DNA of 64,000 nt from Nitrospira sp. (GTDB lineage Bacteria > Nitrospirota > Nitrospiria > Nitrospirales > Nitrospiraceae), in NCBI GenBank assembly GCA_024330965.1, contig JANDJL010000009.1:1-64000 (forward strand), in the 5' to 3' direction. The stretch's first letter is position 1, and each line of letters begins with the position of its first letter. This document shows, one piece after another, positions 35,148 to 44,117 of the stretch. The translations under genes and the position numbers were made by a program. The notes under the pieces were generated by a model. The model did no database searches and was not told the origin of the DNA. It was given only the letters and a program-made list of their open reading frames with translations.

Positions 35148-36488
35148 CTATCGAAGATGGTGCTTGGCCATGCGATAACGAAACGTATTGCGGCTGATCT
35201 TCAACAAACGGCTCGCTTCCGATACATTGCCCCCCGCCTTCTCCAAGGCTTCAGCGAGCAAGGTTTTTTCCAACTCTTCAAGCGACAGGCCGAGAGCAAG
35301 CAGGGAGGGGGGGGAGCCGATCTCTGACCGGTCGTGATGGGGCTGTGCACGGACCGACGGTGGGAGGTGCTCGACCTGAATGACCTGGTGTTTACAGGTG
35401 ATGGTGAGCCACTCCACAAGGTTATGCAGTTCGCGGACATTGCCAGGCCAGTCGTGGTGCTTGAGGAGATCCATGGCATCGGGAGCGACGGCCCGAATGG
35501 GACACCCGCGCTCCCGACGGGCTCGTTCCAGAAAGACCATGAGAATGGCCTCGATGTCTTCCGGTCGTTCGCGCAGAGGAGGAATGCGCAGTTGATAGAC
35601 ATTGAGCCGATAGTAGAGATCGAGGCGGAATCGCCCGGCTTTGATATGGGCCGGCAGGTCCTCGTTGGTTGCAGCAATGATGCGGATGTTCACTTTGTGG
35701 CTGCGAGTGGCTCCCAAGGGATCAACGACATGATCCTCCAACACGCGGAGGAGTTTAGCTTGAGCGGTTGCGCTCATCTCCCCGATCTCATCCAAGAAGA
35801 GGGTACCGCCTTCAGCCATTTGAAAGCGTCCAGGTTTTGAGTGTTTGGCATCCGTGAAGGCACCTTGTTGGTAGCCGAACAGTTCTGCTTCCAAGAGCGG
35901 TTCGGGAATGCCAGCGCAATTGAGCGCAATGAGTGGAGCGCTTGCCCGGGGACTGGCTGCATGGATGGCCTGCGCGACGAGTTCTTTCCCAGTTCCGCTT
36001 TCGCCAGTGATGAGGACGGTCGCGTCGGTCGCGGCCACTTCTTTGGCCAGTTGCTTGATCAAATTCATTTGAGGGGACACACTGACAATCCGGGCGAAGC
36101 GGTCTTGCGGAGCAGGTGTAAAATCAACGAGCGGCTGTTGAAGCAAGCGAGTGATAGCGGTTCGAAGTTCTTCGGCGGAAACCGGTTTCACGAGATAATC
36201 GGCCGCGCCGGCCCGCATGACATCAACAGCGTCTTTGACCGACTGGCAATCACTAATGACAAGGAGAGGGGTGGGTGGGATGGTGTGCCGCGCGAAATCC
36301 AACACCGGCATCACGGACTGAGAAGTCCCTTCGCAAATGACCAACACCGGGGTGGTCGTTTGCCACAATCTGATCCCTTCGACGATAGTCGAGGCCGTCA
36401 GGGTGGTACTTGAGGCTGGAGCGACGGTTTGAAGGAGCCGTATCGTGTCGGTATTCTTGGAGATGAGCAGGATGGTCGTAGAACTCAC
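35148..36488 (-). CDS. Sigma-54-dependent activator with degenerate receiver
   Basis: 446 residues from the GTG at 36488, which has AAGGA upstream; an ATG eight codons earlier lacks one. Receiver-like domain (1-115): the acidic pair is replaced by Ser-Lys-Asn and the phospho-acceptor region reads Val-Ile-Cys-Glu-Gly-Thr-Ser, so phosphorylation looks impossible; the Lys-Pro of the last loop remains. AAA+ domain (~135-370): Gly-Glu-Ser-Gly-Thr-Gly-Lys-Glu, Gly-Ala-Phe-Thr-Asp-Ala (consensus GAFTGA) and Gly-Gly-Thr-Leu-Phe-Leu-Asp-Glu. Fis-type HTH at the C-terminus (Glu-Ala-Ser-Arg-Leu-Leu-Lys-Ile-Ser-Arg-Asn-Thr-Phe-Arg-Tyr-Arg). Targets are unknown; it leads the HD/kinase genes. Confidence 0.92.
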   Translation of the reverse strand: MSSTTILLISKNTDTIRLLQTVAPASSTTLTASTIVEGIRLWQTTTPVLVICEGTSQSVMPVLDFARHTIPPTPLLVISDCQSVKDAVDVMRAGAADYLVKPVSAEELRTAITRLLQQPLVDFTPAPQDRFARIVSVSPQMNLIKQLAKEVAATDATVLITGESGTGKELVAQAIHAASPRASAPLIALNCAGIPEPLLEAELFGYQQGAFTDAKHSKPGRFQMAEGGTLFLDEIGEMSATAQAKLLRVLEDHVVDPLGATRSHKVNIRIIAATNEDLPAHIKAGRFRLDLYYRLNVYQLRIPPLRERPEDIEAILMVFLERARRERGCPIRAVAPDAMDLLKHHDWPGNVRELHNLVEWLTITCKHQVIQVEHLPPSVRAQPHHDRSEIGSPPSLLALGLSLEELEKTLLAEALEKAGGNVSEASRLLKISRNTFRYRMAKHHLR

Positions 36489-36625
36489 GGTACGATCCTT
36501 GCCCGGATCCATGCGTAAGGATGCTTCCCATACAGCCTACTCCTCTCTCTCTGAAGAAAAAAGGGGACCCTTGAGATCAAGGCACAGTGGGGAGTCGCAT
36601 CAGGAGCCGGGGATCTCCCGACGGC

Positions 36626-36665
36626 AAAAAACGAGCTGCCGGCGAACAATATCGGCCGGCAGCTC
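36626..36665 (-). terminator. Strong intrinsic terminator after the cytochrome c gene
   Basis: A perfect 11-base-pair stem (36633-36643 with 36655-36665, loop 11) is followed on the minus strand, after one base, by six T residues (36626-36631). It lies 30 bases past the stop of the cytochrome gene and separates it from the sigma-54 activator. Confidence 0.9.
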
Positions 36666-36694
36666 ACTGGGGGATCGCGAGAATTCTTTATCAG

Positions 36695-37153
36695 TTATTC
36701 AGTGTCCTTGCAGAAGGTCCGCTCATACGCGATGATCGCCCATGCCTCTTCCTCAGTCAGAATGCCTCCCTTTACGAGAGCCGGCATGCCGGTCCCCGGG
36801 CTTCCGTTCTTGATGACCCAGAACAGCTCTCCATCGTTCCGTTTCTTGTGGAACTTACAATTTGTGAAATTGCGGGGACCAGGCGTCAACAACATTCCTC
36901 CTGGGCCGTCTCCAGCTCCGGTCTGGCCATGACAGTTCGCGCAGGTGCCTTTCCCCTCGTAGAGTTCCTGTCCTTTGGCGAGCACGGCCGGTGTAACAGT
37001 AAGGGGATTCTTCATTTTTCGTGCCTCGCCTCGCTCAGCCTCCGGGACACGCGGCTTTAATGGGTCGGACTCGGGACCTGACCAACTGACCGGACTCCAC
37101 AAGGCGATGGTGACGATACTGCACGCTGCGATGGCCCAATACTTCCCTTTCAT
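36695..37153 (-). CDS. Small periplasmic cytochrome c
   Basis: 152 residues from the ATG at 37153, preceded by GGAGGAG. A signal peptide covers ~1-25. The single haem site is Cys-Ala-Asn-Cys-His, preceded by Gly-Gln-Glu-Leu-Tyr-Glu-Gly-Lys-Gly-Thr, and the likely axial methionine is in Gly-Thr-Gly-Met-Pro-Ala-Leu. Two further cysteines (Asn-Cys-Lys and Phe-Cys-Lys) could pair. It resembles class I cytochromes of the cytochrome_CBB3/C6 type. It could deliver electrons to the NirK encoded 0.8 kb away on the same strand; that is inference from context. Confidence 0.9.
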   Translation of the reverse strand: MKGKYWAIAACSIVTIALWSPVSWSGPESDPLKPRVPEAERGEARKMKNPLTVTPAVLAKGQELYEGKGTCANCHGQTGAGDGPGGMLLTPGPRNFTNCKFHKKRNDGELFWVIKNGSPGTGMPALVKGGILTEEEAWAIIAYERTFCKDTE

Positions 37154-37331
37154 GACTCCTCCTCCTGATAATGGCCACTCATGTGACGACCTGACACTTA
37201 TTCGCGCCGCTTGTTTAGAGGCGCAGGTCACGCATCCATGATAACACGAAAGTTGCAGGATTATGTCCCGTGGAGAGCGATCAAATTGAGGCTGCTTGGT
37301 GTTGTTGGAACGATCGGCTTAGAAATTCATA

Positions 37332-37359
37332 GGGGCAGGACCCTTTCAAGTCCTGCCCC
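37332..37359 (-). terminator. GC-rich hairpin after the hemoglobin gene
   Basis: A 10-base-pair stem (37332-37341 with 37350-37359, eight-base loop) lies 56 bases past the truncated-hemoglobin stop. The bases following it on the minus strand are AT-rich but lack a clean T-run. It may serve as a terminator between the hemoglobin and cytochrome genes. Confidence 0.5.
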
Positions 37360-37414
37360 CAAGGAACTTCCACTCGGCAAATTTCCTCTCAGTCCTCTCC
37401 TCATCAAGGGTCTA

Positions 37415-37855
37415 TCAGGGAACTTCGACGATGTCCGCTTTCATCGGTCCAAGGATCGCGAGCAACTCGCCTTTTTCTTTCTCCGGCACATTGAAGGTGT
37501 CCAAAGCCGCGACCAGATCTTCGACCAAGGCGTTAAACGCGGCCGTGGTTACTTTCATTCCCTTGTGGGCTGTTTTCATGTCCCGACCTTCGTAGGTACA
37601 AGGTCCGCCTGTCGCTTGGCAGACCTGATTCACCAGGTGTTTGTTGAGCTGTTTGAGGTCGGCGTTCTTGAAATAGCCGTTGATCCGAGCATCTCCTCCG
37701 ACGTTGCTGATGAACTTGGTTACGACCGCCTGGATGGCTCCTACCCCGCCCAGGCGCTCATAGAGCGACCGTTCTTCGGCAAAGGTTGTTGTGCTGCAAA
37801 AAGCGAGGAAAACGGCTGCAACGGATGCACTGATCATCTTCTTACTGAACCTCAT
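37415..37855 (-). CDS. Exported group 1 truncated hemoglobin
   Basis: 146 residues. Residues 1-26 are a signal peptide ending Thr-Phe-Ala before Glu-Glu. The globin starts Ser-Leu-Tyr-Glu-Arg-Leu-Gly-Gly, has Gly-Tyr-Phe at the CD region and the proximal histidine in Thr-Ala-His-Lys-Gly-Met. These are group 1 (trHbN) features. An internal Cys pair (Val-Cys-Gln, Pro-Cys-Thr) would fit a periplasmic location. Truncated hemoglobins of this class often handle NO or O2; next to nirK, NO scavenging or sensing in the periplasm is plausible. AAGGAG precedes the ATG. Confidence 0.92.
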   Translation of the reverse strand: MRFSKKMISASVAAVFLAFCSTTTFAEERSLYERLGGVGAIQAVVTKFISNVGGDARINGYFKNADLKQLNKHLVNQVCQATGGPCTYEGRDMKTAHKGMKVTTAAFNALVEDLVAALDTFNVPEKEKGELLAILGPMKADIVEVP

Positions 37856-37914
37856 GGCGTCTGCTCCTTTTGTGTGAAGGATGACTGTGTTGGGACCTCT
37901 CTGTCCGTGCGTGA

Positions 37915-38868
37915 TCAGGGATTCCAGGGCGTGTTCGGCATCAACTGACCTTTGTAGTCCTTGGGGTTATTGTTGGCAACCACCACCGCAATAGCTCCCC
38001 GTAAGGCTCCTGTCAACGAGTGAGTCACGACCGGATAGGCTCCCGGTTCATCGGCAATCATATCAAAGGTCGCGCCGCTGCCTGGGCCGACGACATAAGT
38101 CTGAACTCCGACGAATTTGTTGGAAGGATTGCCGCTTTCATAGACTGCATCCCAAATCTCCGCGATGGGATGGATCGCCGAAAATTCATTCGGGCCGGCG
38201 TTCACAAAGTAGATTCGTACCCGCTCGCCGACCTTGACTTCCAGCGGCTCTCCTCCTGGAAAGAACGGATGGTATTTGAAGATCCCGCCGTTGAAGACTG
38301 TATGGTCCCACTTCCGATCGAACATCGCCTGCACATTATCGGGGTTCTTCCACAGTTCGGATTGCACCAACACGAACTCTCGGTCGGCTTTGGGCCACAC
38401 GCTCGAATCTTTAGGGTCAACGATGATGGCGCCGAACATCCCGCGGGCGACGTGCTGGATCATGGGGCTCGCGCCGCAATGGTAGAAAAACACACCAGGC
38501 TTCTTCGCCACGAAGGAAAATTTGTGTGTCTCCCCCGGTCCGACCGTGCGGTGATAGTTCTTCAAGAAGTCGAGCTCGGCCGCATGAAAGTCCATCGAAT
38601 GGGGAAAGGCGTTGTTCTTGTCCCCGATGAGCGTGAAGTTCACAGTGTCGCCTTGAGTCACTCGAACGACCGGGCCCGGCATTTGTCCATTGAAGGTCCA
38701 GGCTTTGTATTTGGTCCCGTTGCCGTCGATGACGATTTCGGATTCGGTTGCCGTGAATGTGACATCATGAACCTTTGCCCCGGCAGATCCCGGCATGGTG
38801 ATACAGCCGCTGGCCCCGAATAAGATACCAAGCCCAAGGGTGATGGTAAGCACACGAAACCTCTGCAT
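37915..38868 (-). CDS. nirK: Copper-containing nitrite reductase, lipoprotein form
   Basis: 317 residues. A lipobox (Gly-Ala-Ser-Gly-Cys22) suggests membrane anchoring. The copper ligands can all be seen: type 1 His90, Cys131, His139, Met144; type 2 His95, His130, His283; catalytic Asp93 and His233. The motifs are Pro-His-Ser-Met-Asp-Phe-His, Tyr-His-Cys-Gly-Ala and His-Val-Ala-Arg-Gly-Met. It reduces nitrite to nitric oxide. A similar NirK is known in Nitrospira. AAGGGAGG lies upstream of the ATG. The hemoglobin gene follows after 59 bases, so the two are probably co-transcribed. Confidence 0.94.
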   Translation of the reverse strand: MQRFRVLTITLGLGILFGASGCITMPGSAGAKVHDVTFTATESEIVIDGNGTKYKAWTFNGQMPGPVVRVTQGDTVNFTLIGDKNNAFPHSMDFHAAELDFLKNYHRTVGPGETHKFSFVAKKPGVFFYHCGASPMIQHVARGMFGAIIVDPKDSSVWPKADREFVLVQSELWKNPDNVQAMFDRKWDHTVFNGGIFKYHPFFPGGEPLEVKVGERVRIYFVNAGPNEFSAIHPIAEIWDAVYESGNPSNKFVGVQTYVVGPGSGATFDMIADEPGAYPVVTHSLTGALRGAIAVVVANNNPKDYKGQLMPNTPWNP

Positions 38869-39014
38869 AATAGCCTCCCTTAGATTTTTTGACAGAAAAA
38901 ACGCTGCACTTGATGAGCGCGGCGACTAGGACCTTCCCCCCTTACCACTCGTCAAGCGGGTACCGGGTCAACTATCTACCAAATTCCGAAGAGAAAATAC
39001 AAAGAAAAATTTTG

Positions 39015-40058
39015 TCATTTATTACGAGCTGAAGCGGGCATTATTAAAGAGGGGCGAAGTTTGAGGTTCTGTCGTGCGATGGTGATGTTGCGGCGAAGCC
39101 CATCGAGTTTGGCCCGCCGAATCGGACTCTGCTGAAACAGGGTGGAGAAGGTCGATTCATCCAAGCCGGATAGGGTGTCGAGGTTCGGTGCAAGGGCCAA
39201 GGGCGTAGGTTGAAAAGCCTGTTCCTTGGTCGGCTCGGCGCGGAGGTTAAACGGGCAGACGTCGAGACAGTCGTCACATCCAAAGATTTTGTTCCCCATC
39301 TGTTGTTGGATGTCGGCTGGGATCTCCTCCCGAAGGCCGCGCCATTCGATCGTCAGGTATGAAATGCATCTGGTGGCATCGACGACATAGGGCTCGACGA
39401 TGGCACTGGTGGGACAGGCCTGAATGCAAAGAGAGCAACTGCCGCAGAGGTCGGTTGCCGGTTCATCGGGGTCCAGCGCGAGCGTCGTTAACACTTCTCC
39501 CAATAAGAGCCAGGAACCGTAGTCCGCCGACACAAGGTTGGAATGTTTACCGATCCATCCCAGGCCGGCCCGTTCCGCCCAGGCTTTCTCCATGAGAGGA
39601 CCGGTGTCGGCATACGAGCGTGTGTGGGCGTCCGGTGCCAGGTTCTTGATCCGTTTTTCAAGCTGCATGAGACGATTGCGAAAGACCTTGTGGTAGTCCC
39701 TTCCCCAGGCGTAGCGGGCAATACGGCCATATCCTGGTCGTTCATCCGCCCGATGGTCGGTCAGATAGTTGAGCCCGACGGAAATAATGGACCGACAACC
39801 CGGCAGTACCAGCCGAGGGTCGGACCGTTTTGCCGGGTCACGGCCCATCCAGGCCATGGTTCCGTGGTAACCGCGGCGGAGCCATTCGGTCAGGCGGTTC
39901 AGCAGAAGATTCGGCAACGAAGCGACGGATGCCGGTCGGGCGTCGGCCTGTGAATCGGCATCGGCCTGTGAACTCTCCTGTTCATCGACCCGCGCGATGC
40001 CGACAGTGTCGAATCCCAGGGCGAAGGCTTCTTGTTTGATGGAGTCCGTGAGGGTCAT
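39015..40058 (-). CDS. queG: Epoxyqueuosine reductase
   Basis: 347 residues from the ATG at 40058. The cobalamin-binding N-terminal domain contains Tyr-Ala-Asp-Thr-Gly-Pro-Leu-Met-Glu and Gly-Trp-Ile-Gly-Lys. Two ferredoxin-like [4Fe-4S] motifs follow: Cys-Gly-Ser-Cys-Ser-Leu-Cys-Ile-Gln-Ala-Cys-Pro and Cys-Asp-Asp-Cys-Leu-Asp-Val-Cys-Pro. It carries out the last step of queuosine synthesis in tRNA. Between residues ~27 and 45 there is an imperfect repeat (Ser-Gln-Ala-Asp-Ala twice) not expected in the family. The HEAT-like C-terminal domain of longer homologues is absent, which is common. Confidence 0.95.
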   Translation of the reverse strand: MTLTDSIKQEAFALGFDTVGIARVDEQESSQADADSQADARPASVASLPNLLLNRLTEWLRRGYHGTMAWMGRDPAKRSDPRLVLPGCRSIISVGLNYLTDHRADERPGYGRIARYAWGRDYHKVFRNRLMQLEKRIKNLAPDAHTRSYADTGPLMEKAWAERAGLGWIGKHSNLVSADYGSWLLLGEVLTTLALDPDEPATDLCGSCSLCIQACPTSAIVEPYVVDATRCISYLTIEWRGLREEIPADIQQQMGNKIFGCDDCLDVCPFNLRAEPTKEQAFQPTPLALAPNLDTLSGLDESTFSTLFQQSPIRRAKLDGLRRNITIARQNLKLRPSLIMPASARNK

Positions 40059-40208
40059 GCAACTGTCCGGAGATGGAGGGTAACACAGGTTCCTTGCTTG
40101 CGACCATCGACTGCTCCACGTAGAATCCATCGTGATCGGAGCGTCAAAAGAAGGAATATCGAGGATCTTCGCTTACAGGCGCGTGAGATTTGCCGGAAAA
40201 GGAGCCAC

Positions 40209-40862
40209 GTGGCCGGCTGGAAGGAACGGTTCAAGAAACAGTTCATGGAGCGCCGCCGATCGCCGGCTCAGCAAGCGAGACGTGGGCTGTGGCTGCTTGT
40301 CTTGGCCGCGGGAGTTCTTATTGCTCTCCGCCCCTTAGACGTGCGGGCGTCAACTTCATCGGATGCGCTGGAAGTGGTCCAAGATCCGATGGGTGGTGTC
40401 CGCGCCACTGCTCGTCTGGTGTTGCCGGCCAAGACCCACGTCATTCACGACCTGTTAACCGATTACAATCGTTGGCCTGAGCTGTTTGATGTCCGCATGA
40501 GGCTCGCTGGCTTGACGGTGCAAGATGGGGTCGCTACCGTCGATCTCAGGATTATGCATCCTCTGCTGCCGGGAGAACGCCGGTTGGTGACGGAATCACG
40601 GCTCTTACCCGGTGGTGGCTTGGTGACCGATCTCAAAGACGGAGATTTCAAACGCTATCGCCGCGTCTGGACCCTGCATCAAGCCGGAGAAGGAAATCAG
40701 ACACAGGCCGAGTTTGAATTGGTCTTTGAGCTGGACTCGCTCGTCCCGGATTGGATCGTGGTGGTCGCGGTCCGGCAGGAACTGGAAGCGCATTTTCGAA
40801 TTCTCAAACAAAGGGCGTTGGAACGTTCGCGGTCCTCGTCTCGCTTGCTGCCCGTGGAGTAA
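40209..40862 (+). CDS. Membrane-anchored SRPBCC/START-like protein
   Basis: 217 residues from the GTG at 40209, which has AAGGAG upstream; the open frame extends 59 codons 5' into the queG promoter region. A basic N-terminus is followed by a hydrophobic segment (~24-42: Leu-Trp-Leu-Leu-Val-Leu-Ala-Ala-Gly-Val), then a polyketide-cyclase/START-type fold with Ile-His-Asp-Leu-Leu-Thr-Asp-Tyr-Asn-Arg-Trp-Pro-Glu-Leu-Phe and the closing amphipathic helix. Such domains bind hydrophobic ligands; the ligand is unknown. It is divergent from queG and just before thiE. Confidence 0.8.
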   Translation: MAGWKERFKKQFMERRRSPAQQARRGLWLLVLAAGVLIALRPLDVRASTSSDALEVVQDPMGGVRATARLVLPAKTHVIHDLLTDYNRWPELFDVRMRLAGLTVQDGVATVDLRIMHPLLPGERRLVTESRLLPGGGLVTDLKDGDFKRYRRVWTLHQAGEGNQTQAEFELVFELDSLVPDWIVVVAVRQELEAHFRILKQRALERSRSSSRLLPVE

Positions 40863-40909
40863 ACGACTAAACGACGGGGGCTTCGATCCCGTCAGCATAT
40901 GCGAAACCG

Positions 40910-42275
<1,366 letters not shown>

Positions 42276-42378
42276 TCATTGGGTGTGGCACGGCTCCACG
42301 AGACGGAGACACGCTCTCTCCACGTCGTCTCTTGGCTGAGATGCCAGTTCATCTTCCGTTGTAGGGGCCGATGAGCCG

Positions 42379-43167
42379 TCACAACAGCCGACTGTCGCAG
42401 TTCCAAACCTGTCCGGAGACATGCTCGAGCCTTGCCAGATATACGATCGTCCGCGCCGCCTCATCGAGGGTGGTGGGACGCCGTAGCGCATGGTCCAGCC
42501 ATTCTCCATCTTCAGGATAGATGTCTTTCGTCATGTTCGTTTGTTGCCAGCCGGGCAATACAAGGTTCACGCGGATATTGTGGAGCCCCCATTCCCAAGC
42601 CGCGGTTCTCACAAGACCGATCAGTCCGGCTTTCGATGCGGCATAGGCGGCTTGTCCGGTGGCCCCGTGAAACCCTGTATGGGACCCGATGACGACGATG
42701 GAGCCTCCGCCATGAGCCATCAGCACGGGCGCGACGGCGCGCAGACAGTAAAAGGTTCCCGTCAAGTTCGTCGCGACGACATCGTTCCAGACCCGTTCCG
42801 AATGTCGAATGAGCAGGTCGCCCCCCGCGATGCCGGCGTTGCAGATGAATGCCGAAGGAACAGGTCCCTGAGTTTGCCAGGCATCGACCATCCGTCGCAC
42901 CGCGTCTGGCTCGCGGACGTCCGCTTGATAGAGGTCGCCCGTGCCTCCGTTCGACAGAACTTGACGGAGCGTCACTTGGGCGGCGCGTTTGTTTTGAGCA
43001 TAGTGGACGCCGACGTGCCACCCGATCGATCCGAAGGCAAGGCTGATGGCCCGCCCGATGCCTCCCGACGCTCCGGTGACCAGCGCGGATGGAGGAGGCT
43101 GCGCACGCTCGGCGTGTTCAGCATGTTCCGTTGCCGGCCTATATGTTCTTGTGAGCGAAGCCTTCAT
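42379..43167 (-). CDS. SDR-family oxidoreductase (FabG-like)
   Basis: 262 residues from the ATG at 43167. Cofactor motif Thr-Gly-Ala-Ser-Gly-Gly-Ile-Gly, Asn-Ala-Gly-Ile-Ala-Gly-Gly, the catalytic Ser in Ile-Gly-Ser-His-Thr-Gly and Tyr-Ala-Ala-Ser-Lys are all present. NADP use is probable. Substrate is not defined; closeness to bioD (127 bases) raises a role in the pimeloyl or fatty-acid arm of biotin synthesis, but this is only context. A Pro/Glu/Ala-rich N-terminal extension (~25 residues) precedes the Rossmann fold. Confidence 0.88.
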   Translation of the reverse strand: MKASLTRTYRPATEHAEHAERAQPPPSALVTGASGGIGRAISLAFGSIGWHVGVHYAQNKRAAQVTLRQVLSNGGTGDLYQADVREPDAVRRMVDAWQTQGPVPSAFICNAGIAGGDLLIRHSERVWNDVVATNLTGTFYCLRAVAPVLMAHGGGSIVVIGSHTGFHGATGQAAYAASKAGLIGLVRTAAWEWGLHNIRVNLVLPGWQQTNMTKDIYPEDGEWLDHALRRPTTLDEAARTIVYLARLEHVSGQVWNCDSRLL

Positions 43168-43334
43168 GCCGGCTCGAATTATGTGAAGGGCGGAGGGGCG
43201 AACGCAAGCCGGCAAACGGCGGGGGTAATGTGACGAATGGTTTGCTTGCCGAGCCTGTGATTCCTGTGGTACGGTCGAACGCCGTCCAGACAGGTGGAAA
43301 GTCGGAGGCCATTCGTCGTTGGAGGCCATTCGTC

Positions 43335-44111
43335 ATGGATCGATACAAGATGACCGCCATGATCGGTCTGCCCGGCTTGTTGCAAGTCGGATTTTTCATG
43401 GGGCTGGCTTTGGTCAATGCCGCAGAGCCCGTTACGATCACAGACTCGGCCGACTATTTCCCTGATACGGTGGGCAGTCGTTGGGTCTATCGTGGCCACA
43501 TTGCGGAGGGGCCGCTCCAGACGGTGGACAACAAATTTTTTACCAACGTGTCGACGGTGACGGGAACCAAAACGATACAGAATGTGCGAGTGACTGTGTT
43601 TCATGACACCAATCCCGGTAACCATGGTCCCTCGGACAGTTTTTACCGGCGGGACAGCGCGGGCATCGTCTATTATGGATCGGAACCGGGGACGCCCTTG
43701 GAAAAACAACTGACCCCGTACCAAATTTTCCGGTTTCCCTTAAAAATTCCTTCTTCCTTTCAACAGTTTGATAGAACCGGCCTCGATTTTGGATCGGACA
43801 TGGACCATGACGGTGCCGACGAGAAGGTCGATGCGAAGGGGTGGGTGACGCTGCTCGGCCGTGAAACGATCACCGTTCCGGCGGGAACGTTTTCGGATGC
43901 GATCAAGGTCGAGGCCAAGATGACCATGCAGATTCATTTGTCGTCCGGCCGGGGCGCCATCGCAGGATCGGACGTCATGACCGCCTGGTTTGCCAAGGGG
44001 GTCGGGCTTGTCAAGTACGCGGAACGACAGGAACTGGGTCCGATCAAAGAAGACCGTGGGGTTGTCACAGAGATTACGGAAGAGCTGGAGGAATACGAGA
44101 TCAAGGAGTGA
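43335..44111 (+). CDS. Secreted protein of unknown function
   Basis: 258 residues from the ATG at 43335. A signal peptide covers ~1-30 (ends Val-Asn-Ala-Ala). The mature part begins with a Tyr-Phe-Pro-Asp-Thr-Val-Gly-Ser-Arg-Trp-Val-Tyr motif often found in uncharacterised periplasmic or lipoprotein beta-rich domains, and later has Val-Pro-Ala-Gly-Thr-Phe and Trp-Phe-Ala-Lys-Gly-Val-Gly-Leu-Val-Lys. The C-terminus is acidic. The ribosome binding site GGAGG lies in the second copy of a short tandem repeat. It converges tightly on putA (6 bases). Confidence 0.75.
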   Translation: MDRYKMTAMIGLPGLLQVGFFMGLALVNAAEPVTITDSADYFPDTVGSRWVYRGHIAEGPLQTVDNKFFTNVSTVTGTKTIQNVRVTVFHDTNPGNHGPSDSFYRRDSAGIVYYGSEPGTPLEKQLTPYQIFRFPLKIPSSFQQFDRTGLDFGSDMDHDGADEKVDAKGWVTLLGRETITVPAGTFSDAIKVEAKMTMQIHLSSGRGAIAGSDVMTAWFAKGVGLVKYAERQELGPIKEDRGVVTEITEELEEYEIKE

Positions 44112-44117
44112 AACGTT

